A stretch of DNA of 64,000 nt from Stenocarpella maydis (Eukaryota > Ascomycota > Sordariomycetes > Diaporthales > Diaporthaceae), in NCBI GenBank assembly GCA_002270565.1, contig NQMI01000028.1, forward strand, positions 227,211 through 291,210, read 5' to 3'. Shown here piece by piece: positions 1 to 9,939 of this stretch. Numbering within the stretch: the stretch's first letter is position 1; each line of letters begins with the position of its first letter. Position numbers and translations under genes: made by a program. Below the pieces are notes generated by a model, which made no database searches, had not been told where the DNA came from, and worked only from the letters and a program-made list of their open reading frames with translations.

Positions 1-1135
1 CCCACACACCTTCGTCGGGCCACTGGGTACTACCTAGGTATCTACTACCTTGTTAGGTAGATATAAAATACCTGCCTGGCCTAGCATCCGATCACAACCA
101 ATTCTTACTCTTGTCTGACCAAAGTCGCATCTTGGTCCTCTTTGGCCCGACTTTCTTCCTCGACCGGCTTGTCCTCCACCGATTCATGCATCCATCCTTG
201 CCTTATCCCTCCTCTTCCCCTCCCCCACTGCTTCCTCGCCTGTTCGTCTCTTCCTCCGGCTGTCGTTAGCACCCTTCTTTTCGCGCCGAACTGCAGTGGG
301 GAAGGGTGTTGAAGAAACTAGCCCTGTGGCCCCGCTGCTTTAGGCCCTGCCCTCTAGCCTCAACCGGACATCTGGGCCCCGGCTTTTAACACCGCCTCCT
401 GGACCTCTCCTAAACCTGTCCCAAACCACATCACACATCATACATACATACGTCCGTATATGCCCACAGCCCAGCCTGCTTCTATATACCCAACTACCCT
501 GCCGGCGCCCCGACCTTCCATCTCTCCTCCGAGAGGACCGCCTCGTCTTCCTGCTCTCTGTGGCACTCCCGGCTGGCCGCATTGGCCATCCGCCGACTTC
601 TGCCTTAGCGCCGCCGTCACAATGAGCCTTGTCCGTGGTTATTAGACACAGGGCATTGTATGACACAACAGACGAGATTGCGCCTAGGCCCGCCCATGAC
701 CATCAAGGACCAAAATAGCCTGCCCAGCTACGTGAGCCTGCCATTCCCACGTGGCCCACCGAGTTGCGCCTGCCAGAAGTTTGCGGCACTCGGCTGCTGA
801 TTCCAGCCATCCATCCACGGCCCCGACTTCTATGTACTCTTGGTCAGACGCCCTCACAGTCCATCAAGGGCCGGCGCCGTCATCAACCAGCCCGTTGAAG
901 CGCAACATGACCGGCCTCTGCCGTCTCTTGCTCTCGCTCTCTCTCTATCCCACCAGGTCGTGACCGCCTCCAAGGCGCACCGGGCCTGCCTACAACACCG
1001 TCCTTGTCGCCTCCCGGCCTCGTCTGATGCACCCGAAATCTCAATCATGGCGCCTTCGCTCAGATTACCGCATTAGGGCCCCGTCATACCTCCGCAGGCC
1101 TCCATAGCGCGGCCTCTGCGCCTTGATCCTCCACA
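1..1135. other. upstream/leader region without a recognisable gene
   Basis: Strongly pyrimidine-rich DNA (runs of C and T around 100-290) lying before the fusion membrane-protein gene. Short open frames exist on both strands, but none reads like a conserved protein or has splice signals. It probably holds the promoter and 5' leader of the gene starting at 1136. One TACCTAGGTA palindrome sits at its left end. Confidence 0.6.
31..40. repeat. TACCTAGGTA palindrome, copy 1
   Basis: Perfect 10-bp palindrome, one of eight intergenic copies in the window. A second related AGGTAG half lies 15 bp downstream. Confidence 0.8.
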
Positions 1136-4100
1136 ATGTCCGATATGGCCCTCTCGACGACGGACCATATCCCCGATCGAGGTCCCGCAGTCTTCGCCGT
1201 CACCACAGCCACCCTGGTGGTCGGCACTGCTTTCTTCATCGCCAGGCTGTTTTGTCGATCCCTTATCGTCAAGCGCGTCAGTTGGGACGACTACTTCGTT
1301 ATTCTGGCATGGCTTCTTGCCGTCGGCCTCAGCACCACAATCGACGTTGGCACCAGCAAGGGCCTGGGGATGCATGATGCAAACATTGCCAGTGAAGACC
1401 GGCTTCCGCTGAGGAAGACGGAATATGTCTTCTCCGTGCTATACGCAAGTTTCGCTTTTGATACAGACACGTTCCAAGACCCGCGGCTGACATCAGAGTA
1501 GAACCCTGCGCTCATGGCGCTGAAGACCAGCATCTTGATCTTCTATCTGCGTCTCTCCAAGAATACGCAGCAAATACTCCGCATCGCGTCATGGGTCGTC
1601 CTGGCTATTGTCAACACTGCCGGCGTCGTGCTCACATTCCTAAACATTTTCCAGTGCAACCCGGTGATCGCGGCCTTCAGCCTCTACAGGTATCAGGCTC
1701 AGTGCATACCCTTACTCACCGAGTTTATATGTTCCGCGCCGGTAAACGTTGTCACCGATCTCGCGATTCTGGCCCTCCCCATCCCTGTCCTCACGGGAAT
1801 GAGGCTGCCCAAGCGGCAGAAATACATCCTGGTCTTCACCTTCTCCCTCGGTATCTTCGTGACTGTTGTGGACGTCGTCCGCATCTACTACCTGCAGCAG
1901 GCTATCTCTTTCGTTCCAACAACGCCGTCGGACGATCCCGGCGCGCTGTTCGGGGACAGCCCCGAATTCGCTTGGAACGCTTCTTTGTCGTTGATGTGGT
2001 CGGCGGTAGAGGTCAACGTGGGCATGATCTGCGCTTGCATTCCGACGCTCAAACCTTTGATCCTCAAGATCCTACCCACGGTCCTTTTCGATCCAGATGG
2101 GACGCACAATTCGAGTTTGTCAACGTACGCTACCGAAACCCAGGACAAAGAACCCAATGGAAGCCAGAATGCCACCGTGCCTACCGCATCTGGCGAGGGA
2201 CTCGAATCTCCGGCAGCACCGGCTCAAGCCCGGCAGCAAGACCCCTCCGCAGAGCAGATCTCAGCCCTGGACTTCCTCACGACACCCGACATGGTCAATC
2301 CCGCTTCCCCGAGCTATGTGCCACCTCAGCCCGGTTCTCCGGCGACAAGAACCACCTGGATGTCCGGGAGGTCCCGAAACGACAATGCGATTTACTTCGG
2401 GTTTGTCAACATGAAGAGACCCAAGAGCATGATCAAGACAGCCCCGGCCGAGTCTCTGCGATACTGTGTGGTTGTCACCATCCTCTTCGTGCTCTGGGGA
2501 TTCTCCTATGGGCTTCTGAACACGCTTAACAATGTCATTGCCACAGTCTCCGATATGAGCACGGCCGAGACTTTGGGATTGACCACCGCGTATTTTGGCG
2601 GCGGCTACTTCTTCGGACCTCTCGTCGTTGGGGAATGGGTCCTCCGTCACGACGAACACGCGCGCTTCCACAGGAATCGACGCAGACATAAGCATCGCGA
2701 CGCCGTCGGTGGTTTCAAGGCCACCTTCATCTTAGGGCTCTGCATTTATGGCATCGGGACCATCATGTTTTGGCCATGCGCCGTTCTGAGCTCGTTCCCC
2801 GGCTTCATGATCAGCAACTTTGTTGTTGGCTTCGGGCTGGGTGTCCTCGAGACGGCGGCGAACCCCTTCATCATCCTGTGTGGACCTCAACAATATGCCG
2901 AAACTCGGATACTTATAGCGCAAGGATTCCAAGGTGTCGCAAGCGTCATAAGTGGACTGCTAGCTCAGAAGGTATTCTTCGATGAGATCGCCGACAGTGA
3001 CGGGAGACGGACCAGCCTGGAGTTGATTGACGTGCAGTGGACGTACCTCGCCATCACGCTTTCCTGTGTTGCTCTGGCCCTCTTCTTTTATTATATGCCA
3101 CTCCCCGAGGTCACTGATGCTGAGCTTGGCCGTGCCGCCGATCGCTTACCCGTTGACACGAAGAAGCGGACCATTGGAGGCTTGCAACTCAGGACTCTGT
3201 GCATCATCCTCGCTGTGACGGCACAGTGGTTCTACGTCGCGGCACAAGAGTCCATGTCTATCTTCTTTGACGATCTCTTGACCTCTACGTTACCAGCCCC
3301 CTCAGACGCCGACCAACCCCCTGGCCTCGTCCTATCTCTGACCGATTACCTCCTCATTGGCCACGCCGCCTTTACCGTCTCCCGCTTCAACGCAGCTCAC
3401 CTAGCCTGGCTGTCGGTCAAGCACCCCCAGAGTCGACTCGTGCCGACTCCTCGCACCCAGCTCACCATCTTTTCGGCCCTGTCCATTGTCTTCGCTCTCC
3501 TATGCGTTGTCCTGCGCCCTTCGAACCCGAACTATATCGCCGTTCTTGCAATTCTGTTCTTCTTCGCCGAGGGGCCCATCTGGCCTCTGATCTTTGTAAT
3601 GGGCCTTCGAGGCCAGGGTAACCGAACGAAACGCGCGGGGGCCTGGCTGACCATGGGTGCGAGTGGGCCCGCGTTTTGGCCATTTGTCCTGTATGGCATT
3701 ATGCGAAACAACGGAGCGTCCATTCAGCTGGCATTCGTGGTGCCCGTTGTTTCGCTGCTCTTCACGCTTGCATACCCGGTCTTCCTGACCGTACTGAAGG
3801 ACGCACGGGAGCTCGTGGATCCACAGATCATAGTCCGTGGCCGGCGGGCCAGTGCAGGTTGTGGTATGGGTGGAGGAGAGTACCCGGAAAGCGGCCGCAG
3901 CACGAGAGACACCAGTGCGAACATAGACGAGATACTCCGGCACAGGAGGATGAGCAACGCCACTGCCAACTCGACGTCCAAGGATGCCGGGCCACTTGCC
4001 TTCGTCATGGGGAAGATAAATACGCTTAATCAGAAACGACGGGAAAAGCGGAGGCAGGGCTCGTCAACGACGACCAGCTCGTCGCCCATGTTCGAACACA

Positions 4101-4195
4101 TGGAGCTGCGCCGGGAGAGCGATGGGGACCGGTCTGGGAACAGCCAGGGACAGCAAATGGGGAACACGACACCAACGATACCCGAGGAGCCATGA
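1136..4195 (+). CDS. rhodopsin-like (PTH11-related) domain fused to fucose-permease-type MFS transporter
   Basis: Two exons, 1136-1444 and 1502-4195, give a 1000-aa membrane protein. Residues ~15-300 read as the fungal seven-helix rhodopsin-like/integral membrane domain: a WDDYF motif after helix 1, then the LYNPALMALKTSILIFYLRL-type helix, which is completed only when the intron is removed. A Ser/Pro-rich linker follows. From ~residue 420 an MFS domain begins with the FVLWGFSYGLLNTLN signature of the FucP/TsgA-like sugar-permease branch and runs to ~870. The C-terminal ~130 residues are hydrophilic. The second exon is open throughout, so the fusion is real unless the assembly is wrong. The start has a good context (CACAATGTC). 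Substrate and localisation are unknown: the family suggests plasma-membrane sensing and/or sugar transport. The single intron is of the GC-AG class. Confidence 0.85.
1445..1501 (+). other. GC-AG intron in the fusion membrane-protein gene
   Basis: The reading frame of the family motif (…VLY then NPALM…) is restored exactly by removing 57 bp starting GCAAGT and ending GTAG. GCAAGT is the standard donor of the minor GC-AG class. A nearby GT donor restoring the motif was not found. Confidence 0.8.
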
Positions 4196-4562
4196 TGTGG
4201 CCTTGCCGATCAAACGGCATTGCACTTTTTGCTTGCTCATCTATTTGCCCCCCCTTTTTTTTTCTTTTTAATTTCGTGTTTGGAGTTTCTGACGGCATAT
4301 CAGGGTCAAGAGTTGGAAAATCTGCACATAAGCGTTTGGGCATATGTCTGACCAACAATAGTTCCCCCAAATATATATCTCATGACCGCTTTAAGCAGCG
4401 TACATATCACTAATACATCCTTGGATACCAGCCTCTTGGCTCCAGAGATACCCAGACTCACCTGCGCATTTGTTAGTTAGTGCTTAAACAACCCTTCATG
4501 TACATCGGAATCTGGTATCTGTCCATCGGACATCCTTGGACCCCCTTCTCTTTTCCAACCAT
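4196..4562. other. convergent intergenic region
   Basis: It lies between the stop codons of the fusion transporter (+) and the glyoxalase-fold gene (-). T-rich at 4250-4275. No coding potential seen; presumably it holds both 3' UTRs and polyadenylation signals. Confidence 0.6.
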
Positions 4563-5462
4563 TCAGTCCTGGGCCCAGATGCCCTGAAGATTCCCCTCGC
4601 AGTCGATGAACCTAGCCAGGTATCCCGTACCGTCTCCGATAGCCGTCTTGTGCCTATAACCCCGAGTCAAATCTCATCCATCTCTCCCCATTACCCGAGC
4701 ACGCACTCACTCACAATGTAAAAAAGCATGGCCCATGCCGAGTGTTGCAGAGGGGAAAAGGGGGAAGGGAAACACATGTCGGTAATTTTCCAGCGCAAGA
4801 AGAATGTGGAACAAAACTTACAAGTGCACCCTCCCGCCAAGGGCCTCAACCAGACGCAGCGTCCCCTCGATGCTCTCCACCGCGAACGTCGTCAGCACAG
4901 CCATGTCTACCCTGCTGCCGTCATTCCCCGGGCCGCCGGAGCCCCACGCCTGTACCAGGCAGCCTTCTGGGACTTGGATAAAGGCGCCGCTGAGCGCCGC
5001 GCCCTTGCGGAACATGTGGATCGTGCTTGTGCTTGTGCGGTTGGTACCATTGCTGCCGTTTGTGGAGGCTGAGGAGGGCGAGGAGAATGAAGGGTCGAAG
5101 GTCGTGCACTCCCACTGTGGTGATATTCTGGGTCAGCCGGGCCTTTCTCTCCCCCCCCCCCCTTCTTTTGCCCTTGACCTCACGGACGTGGCGAATGGCA
5201 TCTCCAAAACAGAGAGGTGGGAGAGGGGTGGCTAGGGATTCTATTGTTCCCTATGGGTGTTGCTCACGCCGAATATGGACTTGTAAAAGGCAGCGGCTCG
5301 GGGGCCGTTCACAACCGGGATCTCAAGCCAGTGAATCGTTCCGTGCTGCAATCCCCGGGAGAGGTGAAATTAGCAGGAGCATGGTGGAGGTGGATGGGCC
5401 GAGTAGTTGGGGCTGGCGAGCAAGGAGACAAAGGGTGCGTTCTTTACCAGGGGCGAGGACAT
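4563..5462 (-). CDS. glyoxalase/bleomycin-resistance-fold protein (VOC superfamily)
   Basis: Four exons on the minus strand: 5448-5462, 5268-5345, 4822-5114 and 4563-4653, total 158 aa. The spliced protein opens MSSPL and then reads HGTIHWLEIPVVNGPRAAAF, continuing as YKSIFGWEC: the classic first half of a VOC domain (EIPV…RAxxFYxxxFGWE). It continues with KGAALSGAFIQVPEGCLVQ and VESIEGTLRLVEALGGRVHL, and ends GYLARFIDCEGNLQGIWAQD. All junctions are GT-AG with CTAAT/CTGAC branch points, and phases match. Length suits a single-module VOC protein. The substrate cannot be told from sequence; such proteins include lactoylglutathione lyases and uncharacterised metalloenzymes. The first exon is only five codons. 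The last intron (~168 bp) is relatively long, and intron 2 holds a C12 run. Confidence 0.85.
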
Positions 5463-6127
5463 TCTGCTGCGCAGTTTCCTTTTGGTATTGCAATAGTATG
5501 ATGTATGATTCTTTGGAGGAGAGAAACGAACACGTTGGGGTGGCAGGCCACAGACGCCTTGTATGTCTCTCTAAATGGCGAGCATCGCGCAGTGGTGGCG
5601 GGACTGGATTTCTGTGTATAACAGTAGCTGCCGTCCACGTCGTCCCTGCTGCTCCTCGACGCTTACCCTCATGGGAAAGACGTCGAGTCATCCCCACGGG
5701 AAAAGACAATAATAACCAATTCTCTAGCTTGGATGTCTCACAAGAAGGGCGTGGGCCGGGGGGGGGGGACTGTCTGAGAATGGGGGCCGCCACGGCGTTT
5801 GGCAGATCTAGCGGCATAGCAAGCAAGGATGTCAGATGCACCAGCGACTTGAATCACGATTGCGCGAGTGGTGTGTTGTTGTCACCGACTTCTTACCGCC
5901 GGGGTATGCCCCCTGTGGAGTTTTGGGCCTTGGGTTGAAGATCTAGACGTCTGGGAAGGCCATGCATGCTTTTGAGTTAAGGCGACACCATCCTTTCCCG
6001 GCCGGCGCCATACTTTAACATACACCTCTGCTAACAGATCTGAACACCGCCGTGAATACACCCAAACGCCTCTCCGACGCCAGCATCCGGAGCCGTGATT
6101 TCCTTGCCGCGTCACGCGCAGCCAAAC
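5463..6127. other. intergenic region upstream of the glyoxalase-fold gene
   Basis: Lies between the start of the glyoxalase-fold gene and the stop of the MFS gene, both on the minus strand. Contains a G10 run near 5759-5768. The open frames here do not resemble proteins. Presumed promoter plus the neighbour's 3' UTR. Confidence 0.5.
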
Positions 6128-7964
6128 CTAGGCCTCCATGCGCCCGTCGTGCTCCGCAATCTCCCCCCGTATCTCCTCCTCGCCCTCGTGATTCGCGGGG
6201 GCCGTCCAGCCCGTGCCCGCCTGGACCACGAGCACGAGCACCACAAAGGCGGCAGCAGACGTGTACATGACGCCGAGGGCAGCCTCGTATCCCTTGACCG
6301 CCACGTCCCTCTCTGCAGCGCTCAGGTAGCCGTTGAACACAAAGTTTGGGCTGCCGAGGAGCCTCCTGACCAGGGCAACCCGCCTGGGGGACAGGTCGGC
6401 CGTGCCGTCTAGCTTCTCAAAGCCGGCTGTCAGGTGGCTCCTGAGGCTCCGCGTGAAGATGCCGCCCCCGATTGCCGTCCCGAAGCTGCCGGCGAAGCCC
6501 CTGAATGTTGCCAGCAGGCTTGTGGCGATGAAGTGCGTGTCCGGGGTGGCCAGGTGGAGGATGTGGGCCAGTGTGTAGTTTAGTGCCACGCCGGTGCAGA
6601 ACCCGTTGGAAGCTATTAGCAGAACGTACAGCCACGCAGGCGAGGCGGCGTTGCTCGTCAGCGAGATGCCGAGGAGGGACAGGCCGAAGAGGAAGACAGA
6701 GACTATGCACGGCAGCCAGAAGGCACCAGAGCGGCGGATGTGCAGCCAGCCAACAGTGATGCCTCCTATCCCAAATGCTACGTTTGTCGGGATGAGGACC
6801 GAGCCGGCCACGGTGGGGGACAGACCCCGGACCGCGAGGACGAAGATGGGAGCGTAGTAGAGGACCGTCCAGCGTGAGGCCATGAGCCCCAGCTGCGCCA
6901 GGCACGAGAACAAGACGCCGCGGGATCGCAGCACGCTGAGTGGGATGAGCGGGTCGGATGCCACCCTGTACTCGACGACAACGAAGAGCGCCAAGGGGAT
7001 CACCGAGAGCGCCATCGGCAGGACCTGAACCGAGCCGGAGAGGCCGTAGAGGAACAGGACGATGGCGGCTGTCAGGAGGACGGCGCCAGCATAGTCGATG
7101 GACTTGAGCTTTTGCACGGCACTCTTGTTCTTGGCCGGGCCCGCGGCGCCAAAGGCCGGGATGCTCAGGTAGACCCCAGCCCCGGCCAGGATCCCAATGG
7201 GAGACTGGGCCCAGAAGAGGGCCCTCCACCCCAGCACGGGCAGGAGGGCGCCAAAGACGACGGCCCCGAACGACACGCCGAGGGTGAGGCCAAGGTTGAC
7301 CATGCCGACGAACAGGCCGCGCCGCCTCCGGGACGTCAGCTGCAGGACCAGGATGAGCGCCAGCGTCATGACGCCGCCGCCGCCGATGCCGGTCAGCACG
7401 CGGCCCAAGATGAAAACAACAAAAGAGCCGGCCTGGGAGGTGACGATGCCCCCGGCGGCCACGGACAGGCCCGAGGCCAGGATCATGAGGCCCGGGGAGA
7501 ATATTGTGGCGAGGCGGCCGGCCAGCGGGGACGACGTGGCCATGGCGATCATGTATGCCGAGGTGAACCAGGTGGCGAGCTCGTACGCCCCGAGCTCTTC
7601 GGCGATGGCGGACTGGACCATTGTCATGCCGCTCATGTTGCATGCTGTGACATGTCAGCATGGTGACTGTATGAGGTGTGTTTGAATATGTGCGACAACA
7701 TGCACCACCACATTGATTTATTTGTACCTACTCACCCTGCATGAACATCAGCACCCACATGCTGAAGCAGATGCATGCAGCGCGCGTCGGCGTGACATGG
7801 TGCTGTACAGCATCGTCTTCATCGCCGTCGACAATAGCTCCCTGCTGCCGTGGTGGGCTTGGCGAGCGTGGGATCAGAGGCGTATGTTCAGAGGCACCTG
7901 GGGCGGCGCTGCCGTCGGGGGCAGCCCTGTCCTCGCCCGGCGTGGGGGGGCCGGGCACAGCCAT
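6128..7964 (-). CDS. MFS multidrug/DHA-type transporter
   Basis: Two exons, 7736-7964 and 6128-7644, encode 581 aa. The N-terminus is a polar tail with a TPLIPRS segment. The intron (GTGAGT…CACAG, TGCTGAC branch point) joins FMQ to ACNMSGMTMVQSAIAEEL. The body shows WFTSAYMIAMATSSPLAGRL (motif A region), GRVLTGIGGGGVM (motif B-like) and a Gly-rich antiporter-like helix GLTLGVSFGAVVFG, with hydrophobic helices to residue ~560: the pattern of drug:H+ antiporter or Vba-like vacuolar basic amino-acid transporters. An upstream in-frame ATG at 8015 would add 17 residues; 7964 is preferred because the MAVPGPP start is more typical. Substrate unknown. No biosynthetic cluster surrounds it, so a role in secondary-metabolite export is not supported. 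Confidence 0.85.
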
Positions 7965-8574
7965 AGTAAGGTGGCTATATTTTTTGGGTGATATCGAGGT
8001 TATGGCAGTGCACACTATACCACTTGGGACACAGCCAACAGTAAGGGTCGTGGGGTTGGTGGAGAGGAAGCTTCAGGCAGAGCTAACGACACCGACCTGG
8101 GTGGATCGCGGCATTTCTCAACGAGAGGGGGGGGGGTATGGGAAACCGAGAAGGCCAGCAGCCATTGCGAGTAACAATAATAAATTGTGCAGAGCACCCT
8201 GCCCTGGATGAGCGCTGACGCCGGAGCCCCTGGATAGGTAGCAGATGTGCGTCGGCTGGGACAAGGTGCCCGATGCAGATTCATGATTGGTAATCCGGCT
8301 CCATAGGCACGGACGGTGCGGTGCGGCCCCGGTCCCCGAGGCCCCGGGCCCCAGCACGGCGGGTACATGGACGTGGCCCGGCTTTAGCCCGGAGTTGGAC
8401 AGTAGAAGAAGAGCACGCAGACTTTTGGGCTTGCACTATTGTGCTGACGTTGGGTCCCAGACATGGGGTCTATGCGGCTCTGCATATGCACCGCCATACG
8501 ATAGTGAGCATGTCTTGGCGAGTGGTCCTCGGGTAGAATCGACGCCAGGCCGACATGATACAGGCGCCACCAAT
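7965..8574. other. intergenic region upstream of the MFS gene
   Basis: No gene recognised between the MFS start and the COQ7 stop. A G-rich run lies near 8130. Likely the MFS promoter. Confidence 0.5.
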
Positions 8575-9336
8575 CTAGACCCTCTCGCTCACCCAGATGG
8601 CGCCCCGGCACCCCAGCCGGATGGCCCCGGTGAGCAGCCAGTGCGGCTCGGCCTTCTGCGCGTCGTGCTCGACAGCGTGGTCGAGGTGCTCGAGCTCCTC
8701 GTCGCGGATGCGCCGCAGCGTGTCCACCAGCCCCCTCAGCTCCGCGCCGACCTCGTACCCCTCCTCCTCCCAGCCCCTCACCATGGCGAGCAGCTCGCGC
8801 ACCTGCCCGTTGTAGTGGTCGCCGATCTCCGTCTCGACCGCCTCGGTGCACGCCATGGCCGCCTCGTTGCCCATGGCCGCCGTGGCCCACCCCAGCCCGT
8901 AGCTCAGCGCCGACCACGCCGGGTACATGGCCGTGGGCCGCACGCGGTGCCGCGCCAGCAGGGCGTTGAAGGTCCTGAGGTGCCCTTCCTCCTGCTCGTA
9001 CATGTGCCGCATCAGGGGCCGGAGGTGCGGCGTCCGCCGCACCACGTGGGGCGTCTGCGCCGTGTAGATGAGCGTCGCGGCTAGCTCGCCCGCCTGGTTG
9101 ACCCGCAGCGCCGACGACAGGAAGTCGCGCTGCTCGGCCGTGAGCGGCTTGCGCGTGCCCTGGTGTGTGCTGCCGGCGACTTCGGCACGTCTCGTCGGCG
9201 TGCTTGAGACCAGGCGCCGCGGCGACGGGGCGGTTGGGTACAAGAGCGCGGGTGCGAGGAAATCGTGGGCTGGAAACTGTCGCGCTGCAGCCAGGTTGCG
9301 GCGCGCAGCGCGCAGCAGGGTTGATGACTGAGGCAT
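8575..9336 (-). CDS. COQ7: 5-demethoxyubiquinone hydroxylase, mitochondrial (COQ7)
   Basis: Uninterrupted 253-aa frame. The start MPQSSTLLRAARRNLAAAR is an Arg/Ala-rich amphipathic mitochondrial targeting peptide; the frame stays open upstream to 9495, but that extension is not conserved-looking. The mature part carries the COQ7 di-iron ligands: RVNQAGELAA, YEQEEGHLRTF, CTEAVETEIGDHYN and DEELEHLDHAVEHDA. This is the ExxH-type ferritin-like fold with two internal repeats. The enzyme hydroxylates demethoxyubiquinone in the penultimate step of ubiquinone synthesis, in the inner-membrane CoQ synthome. The end ...GAIWVSERV is the usual C-terminus of the family, so the gene is complete. Confidence 0.95.
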   Translation of the reverse strand: MPQSSTLLRAARRNLAAARQFPAHDFLAPALLYPTAPSPRRLVSSTPTRRAEVAGSTHQGTRKPLTAEQRDFLSSALRVNQAGELAATLIYTAQTPHVVRRTPHLRPLMRHMYEQEEGHLRTFNALLARHRVRPTAMYPAWSALSYGLGWATAAMGNEAAMACTEAVETEIGDHYNGQVRELLAMVRGWEEEGYEVGAELRGLVDTLRRIRDEELEHLDHAVEHDAQKAEPHWLLTGAIRLGCRGAIWVSERV

Positions 9337-9939
9337 GCAGGCGGTTGATGCTGGCCCCGGGACAGCCAGTGCGCGGTGTTTTGGTCGAGGAGGAGGATCG
9401 TGCTGACCTGCCCGGGTCCATGACAAGGCCTGTACGTCTGAGTGGCAGGGTTCAACCCTCGCTCGGCACGCAGCTGTCCCCCGCCCCCACAGCACACATT
9501 GTCACTGCGTCATGTAGACTCGGATGGATACTTTTTGTGTATGAATATCTACAGAACTAACAATAACTTGATTTAGCAGACGCGTTCGGGCAGCCACGGA
9601 GCGAAACACTATGCAAAAGCGCACAGCCAAAAACGCCGGGTGCTCGGTGATTATGGTGTTGATAATAATGACCTTCCCTCCCTTACCCAAGACTGTGCCT
9701 GCTTTTGACAGCGAGCCATACCGTGCCACCATTCTTGGCCGGCATCTCATCACCTCGGTGAAACGCCGTCTATGAATTTTGCAAGGGCATCGAGCACGCA
9801 GAATTCCGTGACAGAGTTCCCCACGCCTCCGGTATATCACCTGGGGCCCGGGACCAAGCCCGCAGTCCGGAGCCGTCTTAGTTGCTACAGAGGTGTCAGC
9901 TTTTATTCACAATAAATGGCTCAGACTTCTCGACACTTA
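9337..9939. other. intergenic region upstream of COQ7
   Basis: Contains the COQ7 promoter and the 3' UTR side of the phospholipase D gene. No protein-like frame or RNA gene recognised. Confidence 0.5.

Noticed and set aside
4728..5938. Several plus-strand open frames up to 303 codons
   Set aside because: They overlap the glyoxalase-fold gene on the opposite strand and their translations have no protein-like pattern.
6417..7661. 414-codon minus-strand frame overlapping the MFS gene
   Set aside because: Shifted-frame shadow of the transporter, rich in His, Arg and Pro with no domain.
8287..9084. 265-codon plus-strand frame opposite COQ7
   Set aside because: Antisense shadow caused by GC-rich third positions of COQ7.
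9440..9475. GGTTCAACCCTCG resembling a tRNA B box
   Set aside because: No matching A box or cloverleaf could be found around it.
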